Program-made: the position numbers and the translations under genes
Notes under the pieces: model-generated
The model's input: the letters and a program-made list of their open reading frames with translations, nothing else
Told to the model about the DNA's origin: nothing
Databases searched by the model: none
NCBI RefSeq assembly: GCF_958979055.1
Contig: NC_084890.1
Location: 30,611,116 to 30,675,115, forward strand
From: Alnus glutinosa
Lineage: Eukaryota; Streptophyta; Magnoliopsida; Fagales; Betulaceae
Reading direction: 5' to 3'
DNA: 64,000 bases
In this document: piece after piece, positions 36,936 to 47,616 of the stretch
How the letters are laid out: every line of letters begins with the position of its first letter
Numbering within the stretch: position 1 is the first letter of the stretch

Positions 36936-37420
36936 GAGAAAAGTACATTCTACATATACTCTTCTTAAACTACTATCTAAATGGCAATGTGTCTCTTAAA
37001 CTACTAATTGTGTCAATATCTCTTTTAAACTACCAAACAATGTCAATGTCTCCCAATAACAAAAATACCCTTCATAAAATTATAAAAATTATATAAAAAC
37101 AAAACAAAAAAAAGGAAGAAAAAAAAAACGAAGTTTTTCAAATTTTTTTTTTTTTTTATGTTGTTTTTTTGTTTTATATAATTTTCAGTTCGGGCCAACC
37201 TTGGGTTTTGTTATTTTTCTCGAATTCATAAGGATATATCTGTCTTATTGAAGCTTTTTTATGGTCATTTTTTTGTGCTTTTGTTGGCTTTAAGGGGATA
37301 TTGATTTTTTTTTTTTTTTTTTTTTTTTTGTAGTTTAGGGGTGGGACATTGATGCAATTGATAGTTTGATGAGTATATTGATAATGAAATGATAGTTTGA
37401 GAGGGGCGTACTTTTCCCTT
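36936..37420. mobile_element. Long foldback element
   Basis: Left gaaaagtacattctacatat...aaactactatctaaatggca pairs with right gatagtttgagaggggcg and tacttttccc. Left aaattataaaaattatataa pairs with right ttatataattttcagttcgg. It ends in reciprocal aaaagta/tacttttc sequences and encodes nothing. Confidence 0.6.
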
Positions 37421-37743
37421 TTAACTATCTACTCTTACTATTCCATTTAAATATTATTTTTTTGAAGATTTTTTTTATTCTTTCTACAACAATCATATAT
37501 TTGAATATTTGTCTTTTCTTAACGGTCATACTTTTTAAAATTTATCTTTTCCTGTCATGTTTTTAAAATATATTTTCTACTACGTGACAAATAATTATTT
37601 ATCTCATGGTGATAAATATAATAAATAATTTTAAAAAATATAATTAATAAAATATACTAAAAATTTTAGGACAGTTCCCATTCCTTCCATAATACATTAC
37701 AACGTAGATGTTATAGTCATCATCAAGTTGGTACAAGTTGAAG

Positions 37744-37914
37744 AGTCACGCTAGGGACCATCTTTTTATCATTCCAAAGTTTATGTGATTTTTTTTTTTT
37801 TAAAATTATCATCGGATCAAAATTTAGTATGATTCCTCTTAAATCCAATGATGATTTTAAGAACCATATCAATTTGGGTGGATAAAAAGATGACCCCTAA
37901 CATTACTCCAAGTT
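37744..37914. mobile_element. MITE with inverted arms
   Basis: Left ctagggaccatctttttatc pairs with right gataaaaagatgacccctaa, and left aaaattatcatcggat pairs with right atccaatgatgatttta. The ~170-bp size fits a foldback MITE. Confidence 0.7.
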
Positions 37915-37919
37915 CTCAC

Positions 37920-38760
37920 TTAAATTACTTAATAAAAGAAATAGGCAAAAAAAAGAAAAAAGAAAAGAAAAAGAGAGAATGTTATTATTTTTTTTAACCC
38001 CCCCTTTTTTTTTTGAAAAAAAAATAAAAAATTATTGAGTGAACACTGTTCGGCCTCAGCAATGGAGAGGATTTTTGAGCCCTTCCAGAATTTTGCCTCA
38101 CCAAAACGCTATTTTGGCGAGAGTGCTGTAAATTTTCTTAATACTACTTAAATTGCATATAAGAACCCCAAGAGAGGGGTCTCTTGCACACTACTGAGAA
38201 GGTCGCTGAAGCGCCCATCATTGATGATGGCAAACCAGGCCTTGCATTCGTATTGAACATCAAAACAATCGTGGATGAGATCATCAAGAATATATAAAAG
38301 ATCCTCAGTTTGGTTAAAATCCTCCATCCATCATTTTTCTCTTCTTGTTCTCCTTGAGCTGTACAAGATCTTCCCGTTACATGACAGTGAGGTACATGAT
38401 AGAGGAATGCAATGAACCCTTCCCTATAGGCAAGTGCTAATTCAAAATGAGCAGTGCTATATACTCTTTCCTTTTTCTTGGAACCGGTTACAATTTCTCC
38501 TTTTTGCTATTGTTTTCTTCTTGAAACTTAAGTGGCATATACAATTTGAGTAAGACAGGGCATAGGTGTTCGACCAAGTACTTGTAATTATATACATACA
38601 TATATGTACACAGAACATTGCTCTTTTTTGCCCTTCTGGCTGATTCTCAATACATCACTTGCGTATTCTTTACATGCACAAAGAATGATAGCAAAGATCC
38701 TTTACAAACTGCTTCAGATTGATATCGAGTACCAATGAATGCTCGGAAAGAAGTTGCCAC
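37920..38760. other. 3' flank of FYVE-SYLF gene with a short open stretch
   Basis: Probably contains the 3' UTR of the minus-strand FYVE-SYLF gene. On the minus strand, 38327-38148 is an ATG-initiated 59-aa frame (MEDFNQTEDLLYILDDLIHD..., ending FLYAI). It stays open upstream to an acceptor-like TATAG near 38427. I do not recognise it. Confidence 0.35.
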
Positions 38761-41700
38761 TCACCCCCATCCAATCACCCCTTCGAGCTTCTGATACAAA
38801 TCTGCAAGAGAACGATAGAGAATGGCAGCAGCAGGCGGCCTCGGCAGGGAGCCGAGAAGTATATCTAATGCAGTCAATGACTGGCTGCCATAGAATCGAG
38901 AATTCTCCCTTGTTCGGGTGGTGACAATACTACCTTCAAGTGAACATCCGACGAATGCACCTGCATGTTCACAGATAATCATATTCTGCAAGAAGGAACT
39001 ACCAACCAAAAAAAAAGAGGAAACAACAGGAACTAGAATTAGCCTTAGACAGACATGTTCATAAATCAAATAAATCATGCACCTTTACTGCAGCTGTATG
39101 TATAACAAGCAGCATAACCACCATCACCAGCTCTTACATCAGCTTCAGCTGCCCTTCCTACAATTCCCACTGCTGCACTCAAACCAGCTCCAACTGAAAG
39201 ATGGATATTACCACTAAATGTCTTGACAGCATCAGTTGTTCTCAACACAATAATGAAATCCGTCAATTCGCCTCCAGCCTGGTAAGGGTATAAAAAAATA
39301 AAAAAAGAACAAGAGAAAATAAAGTTTTCAATTTCTAGAAGAATAGAGAACACATTAGATTGGAAATCAGGATTAAGGTTCATTAAGTTTTTTTTTTGAT
39401 AAGTAAGAAAATTTCATTAAAAAAGCGTAAGGCGCCCTTAAGTACACAGGGAGTTTACACAGGAGCAACTCAGCTAGCCCACATGAAAAACCCAATAAAA
39501 CCCATAAGAAACTACATACCCACAACACCCAAAACCCACATGAAACCCAAGATACAATAGAAATCCCCCAACAAACACCCAAGATACAAAGTAACCCCCA
39601 TAATAAAATAAAACCCAAAAGAACCCCCCATCTAACACCCAAGATACAAAGTAATCCCCCATAATACAATAAAACCCAAGATTTAAAAGAAACCCCCCAT
39701 CAAACACCCAAGATACAAAAGAACCCCCCATGATACAATAAAACCCAAGATACAAAGTAACCCCCTCATTAAGTTGAAACGCATAGATGCATGCAAGATT
39801 GAATATTTAAACAGCATAGACATCTATATTAGGTTAAATAATGAATTGAAAAATAAACAGAACGAATATTGAAGCTGTTCAGATTTTAAAAGTGCTTGCC
39901 CAGAAGAAAACCGAAAGAGAACATTGACAATTGCTTGTACATGTTGGTAGTCTGTGCTTCAATTTCACAGTACTTGGAATAGATGAAGACAATAAACATG
40001 GAAGTTGTCAGAGATGAACTTGCTCACCTGAGCCCCCCACCCCGCACCAAATGTAGAAATGGCAGATGGTGGGGACCATGAACCATCTTCTCTACGTGCA
40101 ACCACAAGTCCAGTTCCAATATTGTAGGTAACCATCATCCCGACTTTCACGACAGTAATGATTGCAAGGCCTTTTGCTTGTCGTAGAATGGCATCTGGAA
40201 TTTTTTTCTCAGGTACCTGACAAATTATATAATTTATGATCCACAACACAAAGCAACATGTAAGAATCCAAGAAATTTAGCAGATTATTCAGATGAAGCA
40301 CATTCAATATCAAAACATGACATAAGAATTTTATGAAGAAACAAATATACATATTCTTGTCGCTATTATCAGTTATGACTTATGAGTTAAGCCAGACTCA
40401 AGTTTCACGTGCCATAATTGAAAGAGAAAGACCTCAAAAAGCAAGTAAGAGAGTTGCTAGACTAATATGCTCCCTTTGAAAAAAACCCAGGAATCAGGAA
40501 TGTACATTCCAAAGGTTAAAATCCAACCCACGAGCAAATAAAGCTCTTAAGGAAAAGTTTGGGCACATAAATCTAATATAATAAACTGGAAGTTTTAGAA
40601 CTCAAGTTCTTACCTTATTATAAGCCTGGATAGTATTGGCTGCCTTATAGATCTCGTATTCCATGGACTGTCCCCAAGGAAAATTAACCCATGATCTCAA
40701 AGTACTGAGGTCTGTCAGGTCATGAGTTGGTGACTGAGCAGCATGACTTACTTGGTCCATCAAGTATGGCTGGACAGAATCAAGGCGTACACAACATACA
40801 TCACAGACCCGTTGGGGATCCCCAACACGAAACTTTGCAGGCAACAAACTCCTTCCTTTAGAGCATTCACCACAGAATATTCCTCCGCAAAACCGGCAGT
40901 GATGCCTGGAGCAAATGATCGGATGAAACCGCACACCACATAGCATACAAGTAGAAGCAGCACTGTCAGCCAACCATTTTGGTGGCTCCGCATCAAGTAT
41001 TTCCCTCGCATTGCCGAAATTAGCCTCCGTCAGAGTTTGGGCCATCTCTTTCCAAGCTTGCTCAAGTAGAGGGCTTGATACCCATGAGAATGTACACCTG
41101 TGGATGTCACCCGAAGCAATCGCACCCACTTTCCCGCGTGCCACAAGTAACATCTCCACCATCACATCCCACATACTCAGCTCCTTTTCTTCTCCAAGGA
41201 ACTGGTTCCACCCCATGTCTCCTTCAGGGAAGTAACCCCCATTCGAGTGAAAACCTCTGGCCCACTCTTTGTGCTCGCTTTCCAACATAGGTGGAACAGA
41301 GACAGGTATCCAAACCCCAGTTTCTTCAGATAGGGGCGAGTCATAAAAAAAGTATCTTCCTTGCTTCTGATGGCTAGCCTCATAGTCTCTTCTCTGATCA
41401 TTCAGTTCTTCCCTGGAGCCTTGAGGTAACTTGGTCTCACATTCTCGACACACATCCAATCCTTGGATCGCGATACCATCAGCAGACAGCAAATCATTAT
41501 GCTCTCTGTAATTTTTGAGCCCCTCATCTTCATTCTATTATCATCACCAAAGAAAAGCAACACAACTATCTATCACTTTTTGTTATTTGGACATAGATGC
41601 AATTCAAAAATACATTCAGCTTTCTCAATCTATTGTATCATTTGGGACTCACAAATTATTATTTGTCCCGAAAACAAAAATTAAGGGAACGACACCACCA

Positions 41701-42272
41701 ATTTTTGACTCAATGAAAAGACACTTAAAAAATAATCCCATAAAGACCCAGATTCCAAAATTTCCCATATCAACATCCAAAATACTAAAAAATCAAACTA
41801 TCTCACCAAACAGAAACATATGAGAATCCGAATTCACATCAGAGAGGAAATCATGAAAACCCAGTTTGAGACTCAAAATTTAGATTCTTGCCCTCAATCT
41901 TCATAACCTATTAGGACCTTCCCTTAAGAAAGCTAGCTAGCTAGCTATTTTAAAGAATAAAAAAGAAATCCAACAATCAGAAAATACAATCTAAATTAAC
42001 AATAAGTGATAGCCACAAAAAAGAAAAGTAACACAAGCAAATTGGAACCCCATCAATTACTCTGTATCTATTATCCATACCCACCAAAAAAGAAACAAAA
42101 TTTATAATTCACCAGACGGAAATAATAATATTACCGGGAGAGAATTGGAATTCTGGCAATCTACATCTTGGGCAAAGGACAAGTTGGAAATCCCAGGCGT
42201 CCAAATCTCGGTTTCTTTCTGGGTCTGCATCGAAGAATCAAGGTTGTTGATGTTGCTGTTGTTCTCTTCCAT
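38761..42272 (-). CDS. CFS1: FYVE and SYLF domain endosomal protein (CFS1 type)
   Basis: Five exons, all GT-AG and in phase: 42272-42135, 41534-40614, 40216-40028, 39278-39083 and 38960-38761, giving 547 aa. A FYVE zinc finger occupies ~233-297 (WLADSAASTCMLC, the PI3P-binding SRHHCRFCGG, FCGECSKGRSLLP, RVCDVCCVRL), preceded by a region of conserved Trp/Cys residues. A SYLF/Ysc84-type lipid-binding domain follows (VPEKKIPDAILRQAKGLAII, GLVVARREDGSWSPPSAIST, AGLSAAVGIVGRAAEADVRA, FVGCSLEGSIV). In plants the FYVE plus SYLF combination is known from CFS1, which acts at PI3P-containing endosomes and in autophagosome turnover. A close paralogue (CFS2/FYVE3-like) cannot be excluded. Intron 3 carries a LINE tail. 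Confidence 0.92.
39390..39765 (-). mobile_element. 5'-truncated LINE tail with internal minisatellite
   Basis: Flanked by a perfect 10-bp target duplication tcattaagtt (39380-39389 and 39766-39775). A poly-T at the left end (39390-39397) is a poly-A tail on the minus strand, preceded there by ATCAAAA-adjacent TTTTCTTACTT and the GGGCGCCTTACGC motif common in plant L1-type 3' ends. The rest (about 39490-39765) is a degenerate tandem array of acccaagatacaa and gaacccccca units. It is inserted in intron 3 of the FYVE-SYLF gene, in the gene's orientation. Confidence 0.75.
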
Positions 42273-42420
42273 CGTCGATGCCCTTTCCTCAGGCTAAGAG
42301 ACCTTAGGATTCAGGAAGAAGGACGATGCCGTTTTGGTTACGTAATATTTCTCTTCTTATTTTACTTGTGCCGTGTTGTGTCGCTGTTACGTTACGATTG
42401 AAGGTGTGTTCAATATAAGC

Positions 42421-42430
42421 ATATTTTATA
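42421..42430 (-). promoter_or_regulatory. TATA box of FYVE-SYLF gene
   Basis: Minus-strand TATAAAATAT lies about 150 bp upstream of the ATG at 42272, a normal plant spacing once a ~120-nt leader is allowed. Confidence 0.6.
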
Positions 42431-42439
42431 CGCTGAATT

Positions 42440-43245
42440 TTGAGTTCGAACGGGTATTTAGGGCATGTTTGGGTAATTTTTTTTTTTTTTTTTAATATTA
42501 TAATTTAATTATTATTATTTTCAAAAACATGTTCCGGTTGTTTTTAAGAATTCAAATTCTATTTAAATTTTATTAAACCTTTTTTTTTTTTTTTTTTTTT
42601 AATGTTGTCTTAAATTTTTTAAACTATCTAAATATAATTTCAAAAAACAAGTTATTTCGGTATTCGCAATTTTGAATATAATACAAAATAGTAGAATATA
42701 ATAATAAAAAAAAGTTTAGGGTGGACATATAATGAATCATAAGCATTCATGCAAAGATGTGGACTCTTAACTCGAAATTCAATTTAGTGAAATACAAAAT
42801 AAACTAAATAAAATTAAGGATCATCTAATTTTTTATATAATTTCACAATGTGGTTTTTACATAATTAATTATTAAGGTACTTAAATTTTTTTAGATCAAA
42901 TTACCTCATCTCACAACTTACTAATATATAATAAATTGAAAAAAATAGTTTTAGAAAATCACAATCCCCTTCAGAAATGATAAAATTTCAAGAACTCCAC
43001 CTTAAAAAATTTAGCAAATTCTAATTCCCTTTTAAAAAGAGTGATAAATATTTCGTATTTAATCCGTTCAAAGAGGTCCAATGGGCCTGCCGGCTGCCAA
43101 TGGTGTTACTCAAGGTCAACACGTAAAAAAAGAAGAAGCTAATGCCGTCGTTTTGTATCCAGGTGTTTAAAAAGCTAATAATAACCGTTAAAAAAAAAGA
43201 AAAAAAAAAGAAAAAAAAAAGAAGAAAAGATAATAGCACCTCTGA
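42440..43245. other. Intergenic, no gene seen
   Basis: AT-rich with poly-T tracts (42477-42493, 42580-42600) and an A/G-rich tract at 43189-43224. No coding signal. Confidence 0.5.
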
Positions 43246-43255
43246 TTTTCGAGGT

Positions 43256-43722
43256 GTGCCTAAATTACAAATCATTTTATGTGATATAAAAAGTTAATGA
43301 CAAGTCTATGTAGTAAATTATAATTACGAATCACTTTTTGAACCCGTTTTTCATCTACCAAGTTAACAGATTCCGTTAGTTTGCCACGTCATACCTAATA
43401 GGAAATTGACATGTGGCCACCCCAGGCCTAAGAGAGGTCTTGCGCCATCCCTAGACGTGGCAGGGCCACCTCTAGTAGCCACTCCTTTGCTATTTTCTAT
43501 TTTTTTTTAAAAAAAATAAAATGTTTTTTGAGTTTTATTTATTTATTTTTTATTATAATGGACACGTGTCGATTTCTTATTGAGTATGACGTGACAAACT
43601 AGCTGAAGTTATTAATTTGGTGGACAGAAAACGGGTTCAGGGAGTGATTCGTAATTGTAATTTACCACAGAGACTCTTCATGAACTTTTTGTACTATAGG
43701 AAATGATTTGTAATTTAGACCG
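43256..43722. mobile_element. Long foldback element
   Basis: Left ctaaattacaaatcatttta pairs with right aaatgatttgtaatttagac. Left gaacccgtttttcatctacc pairs with right ggtggacagaaaacgggttc, and left agtttgccacgtcatac pairs with right gtatgacgtgacaaact. The centre contains ttgacatgtggcca and gacacgtgtcga. About 470 bp, non-coding. Confidence 0.75.
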
Positions 43723-43838
43723 ACCCAAAGATTAATAGTGCAATTAAAAAAAAAAAAGGGAAAAAAAAGTAAAACAAAAAGAAAAAAAAAAAGAAAAACA
43801 GAACCTAAGGCCAAAGCTTGCTCTGATTGGAGCTTTGT

Positions 43839-43840
<2 letters not shown>

Positions 43841-43875
<35 letters not shown>
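43841..43875. repeat. (TC)n microsatellite in 5' leader
   Basis: Seventeen TC units ending two bases before the start codon of the small Cys-rich gene, so it is almost certainly in its 5' UTR. Confidence 0.95.
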
Positions 43876-43876
<1 letters not shown>

Positions 43877-43878
<2 letters not shown>

Positions 43879-44167
43879 GGCAAACTATAATTGTAGCTCA
43901 AGCTCAAGCTCTGGGCTTCTCGTCCTCCTTGTTTCCTTCCTTCTCCTCCAAAATCTTCGCGGATCATGCGCATCAAATGGGTCGTCAGCTCGAAACCTCT
44001 TAGGGGCCGCTCGGACTCGGATCCCCAACTGCGCCGACTTGGTCTCCGAGTCCCAGTGCTCGCGAAATCCTGAGTGCCGGTGGTGCCAAAGCCAGTCTCT
44101 CGACGACACTTGCTTCCCTCGGCTCGAGGCCTGGCGCTTGCCCCAACAGGTCTTCTCCTGCGATTGA
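43877..44167 (+). CDS. Small secreted Cys-rich (PSI-like) plant protein
   Basis: Single frame of 96 aa starting at the first ATG after the TC microsatellite. An N-terminal hydrophobic segment (SGLLVLLVSFLLLQNLRGSC, residues ~12-31) looks like a signal peptide. The rest carries a compact Cys pattern, PNCADLVSESQCSRNP then ECRWCQSQSLDDTCF, reminiscent of a PSI-type fold, and ends EAWRLPQQVFSCD. I recognise the C-terminal sequence as a conserved uncharacterised plant family, but know no function. GC content is higher than the flanks, which supports coding. A splice donor-like CAACAG|GTCTTC near the end means the last residues could differ. Confidence 0.7.
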
Positions 44168-46780
44168 TTCATCTCTCTTGCTGTTTGTGTGAACCGAAGA
44201 GTTTTTGAGTTTTTTGTTTTTGTTTTTGGGTTTATGTGAGATTGATTGGAAATGAAATTGAATTTTGATGAATTTTGAATACCCATTTGTTTGTTTTGTT
44301 GAGAGAATGACGGATTGTTTGGTTTATTTGATTCTTTTGGTTGCTTAGTTAAATACCACTTATTCTAAAATCGGTTGATTTAATTAATATTTTAACACTT
44401 CTTTCATTAATTCTTTAATAAGTAGGATTTAACACAAAGAATATAGTAATTTAATTAATATTTTAATATCGGAAAATGTGACTGATTTAACTCACAAAAG
44501 ATACTGCCTTGGGATATGGAAGCTCGGATTTTTATTTGAGAAACTCACTCCATTGTTGTTATGTTTTATATAGAATAAAAAATGCCATAATTTGAGCGAT
44601 GATTCGGTTATAAAGATAAGGACTTGGGTGTTTGATAGGGCTATCAAAAGACCTAAATATCTTACCACACCGATGTGCCACCGACTTGAATTTCTGACTG
44701 TCCAGCAATGTGGTGCGTTTGGAAACTGATGGCCATTGGGTCGATATTCGGTTCTGGGAGTAGTTTGTCGGATGAAACAGTTTGAAAAATAAACTGGTTC
44801 AATTGGATGCCAGTGAGATGACTTCATTCCAGTATATATTGACAATTACAAAATGTTTGAAAACAAGATAATTACAGATAAGCTATACATTCAAAAGTAT
44901 AAAATACAATCTAATCTTCTAGAATACAATAGCAGTTCAAATATTGGTGTCATCTGATTCCCCTCATCTTCGACTCTGCTGTATTTGAGTTTGCTGCATT
45001 ATATTCGATTGAGGACATTTTAGTTTGTGAAGCTTCTGTTGATGAACAGACAGCAATATCAGTATGGTTAACAGAAATCAAACCCGACTGACTTCATATA
45101 CAAATGCAATTATGGGTTTGAAATATAAGACCTTTAAGTAAGCTGCATGGTATATGGTGATCACTTGTGAAGAAATTAGCTCAATAAGTGGTTGCCTAAA
45201 ACAATAAGGAGTAAGATGAAGATCTAGACCAAAACCTTTTGGACTTAATATCATGTCGCCTTAGAACTTTTGCTTAGCAACTCATCATAACATTGTTGAG
45301 GTTATACGCGTTCATCTTGTTTTACTTCATACAAGTTCCACTTCAATTGGATCAAGACAAAAACCCAGGTTAGAGTTTATACTTTTCTGCAAAATTTACA
45401 TAATACATGTAACTTTTGACTTGAATAGAAGCTGGTTTCGAAAAGAAGCAAACCTTAACATGCATAAGTCTTGGAACGAAGTTGCATATGCCATGTAATC
45501 TCATAAATTTGAGCTGTTTCTATAATGAGAATTCTCTATCTGCTGTGTTAATGGTCATGATCAGCATACGTTCTGATGGCCTGACTGTTACCACTTTCCC
45601 TTTGGTCATTGTATCACTTTGATTGCTAATAAGATGGAATATGTGTGGAGAAAACCACTAGATTTGGTTTATGACTACAGCGGGGAATTATAAAAGATGG
45701 AGGAAGATGCCATTCTAGGAATTACAAGAATACAGTGGTCCGGTTCTATTTCCCTAGGCAACCTTTATCTGCAAGGTTGTGCTACCCAAACCAAGGGCTG
45801 TACATGTGGTAGTACTAGAAAAGTGGCTGGGAGTGAACAAGGATGGAACAATTGAAAGGCTTAATGCATTTCTCTGTGATGTGGTTTCTCCATTAATGCA
45901 ATGGCCGGGTTTACGACTGCTTTGTCTCTCTCAATGTTGTCAACCACCTTATTAATTCATGTTGATAAGAAGAATCAATTTCCTCCTTTAATGCCTTACA
46001 CACTATGTACTATTGCTGCATACTCATCCTGTCCATACTTTTCTGGCACACTTTTGTCCCAAATTTACTCAGGGGCGTCTAATGTCGGAGCCATACCAGC
46101 AGTATGCTGCTTTCTCCATCAGCATGTCCCTTTCAACTTGGTCGTTGTCAATTGGTGTATAAACTTAATTTAATAGCATCCTGCAAGTTAAAGTCTAAGC
46201 TTAAACTGACTTCTATCATCAGCCCCTAGTTCAATGCCATAAGGGTAATGATAGTCCATTTCTTTGGGACATGCTTTCTGCTTCTACATTCTAGCTTTTC
46301 TTCTATTGTTTTGATGTTATTCATCAGTATTATACTGGGTTTGAATTTTGAGGTTTTGACTCTTTAAGCTAGATATGGTTCTGTGAAGATCTCTCTTAAA
46401 AACGAGAGGACATTCTAGGGAGTTGGCTTCAGATAAAAGCAATCATCAAGATACTGCATGCTTCACACTATATTTTGCAAACAATTCCCATTTCATAAAG
46501 AAAATTAGATTATTGTTCTAAAGTTTGGGGCAGGGTTGGCAGGATTTTAGGCTCTTATGAGACTTTACCTAAGGCTTGCCATACTCAGTTCTGCAATGTT
46601 CTGATCAGGCATTATCCTTATGCAGCGGTATTAAAGTGAGGAGGCAGTAGATGCATTAGATAAGGCTTGCATCATAGGCCAAAATAGTACTTCATGAGAG
46701 ATTCTCTAAATTGGTAGAGAGAAGCATAGAAGCTTTTCCACTGAGGCTTAAATGTCATTTGCCTCAGAGATTGGAAGTCA
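44168..46780. other. Gene-free, transcript-like composition
   Basis: No recognisable protein; frames at 44492-44845 (minus) and 45901-46173 (plus) show no family signature. Composition is less AT-biased than other intergenic parts, so a non-coding transcript, perhaps hosting the stem-loop at 46797, is possible. Confidence 0.35.
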
Positions 46781-46796
46781 TATTCCACCTTGAAGA

Positions 46797-46898
46797 GCCC
46801 GCACGACCAACAAGAGAGCAAAATAAGTGTAAGAGCTTTGCAGAAAAGACACTCATCCTGAAGGCATGATTGTGCTCTCTCTTATTGGTCGTGCGGGC
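46797..46898. ncRNA. Candidate miRNA-like stem-loop
   Basis: Left arm 46797-46820 (GCCCGCACGACCAACAAGAG...) and right arm 46873-46898 (...TTATTGGTCGTGCGGGC) pair over about 21 bp with one mismatch, then a 2-nt bulge and three more pairs. The loop is 52 nt and the stem base extends imperfectly. Size, near-perfect ~21-nt duplex and the surrounding gene-free region fit a plant pre-miRNA. The duplex matches no conserved plant miRNA that I can recall. A small MITE is the main alternative. Strand undetermined. Confidence 0.35.
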
Positions 46899-46904
46899 AG
46901 ATTA

Positions 46905-47616
46905 CAAGAAAATGAGCAGAACACAACTAGAATTCTAATACTTGTCAGGAAAAGCATTTTCTAATACTTACAAGAAAATCGAGACAAATGTGGGTACTGG
47001 GAGGGTTGACACTCTGAAAATACAACGTTGAGCTCTCCCATCATTTGCATTTTGCAATGTTGCCAAATTGAACACTAAAGGGAAAGCGCACCACAATCTT
47101 TCTTCCTCACGAGCTCCCCAGTGAAGAAGCTACAAGATCAAATGTAAAGGATTCTAGCAGACGCACATCCTATCAGATGCTTGTTACTGTAATTTTCAGT
47201 TTTCACTTTGAAGAATAAATTATTCTCTGAGGCGCAAAGTTACTGTCTGCAGACTGCAGATCATATTTTGTGTTCTGGGGGACCTTAATTTTATCAAATT
47301 ATCTCTCTTGGCCTTTACAAACACTCGTTTAAGCCCTTGAACTTGTTTCAGTAGTTGATGACACCCAAAAAAACCAAAAACCAAAAACCAAAAACCAAAA
47401 ACATAATAACAGAAGTACCTTTCAAAACAACATATGGGATTCGATGAACTTTGGTCTATATTAAACCACTGGATCTTCAACATAGAGACAACTAAATAAA
47501 ATTACCCAAAGCTTCTTTTCTCATTACAAATTGAACAACTTTGTTCAACGCATTCCAAGAAAAAGAAACTCAAAAAAACCAAAAACAAAACAAAGAAATC
47601 ATAGAATCCCAAACCA
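46905..47616. other. 3' flank of phosphatase-like gene
   Basis: Contains the probable 3' UTR of the minus-strand gene ending at 47617 and a short heptamer array at 47365. Nothing else recognised. Confidence 0.45.
47365..47402. repeat. (CCAAAAA)n heptamer array
   Basis: About five tandem units of ccaaaaa downstream of the phosphatase-like gene. The minus strand reads TTTTTGG repeats, which are not the plant telomere heptamer. Confidence 0.9.

Noticed and set aside
39373..39755. Two overlapping ~95-codon frames with YCIMGG/VSWVF repeats
   Set aside because: Products of the minisatellite inside the LINE tail; repetition of the DNA unit explains the repetitive protein.
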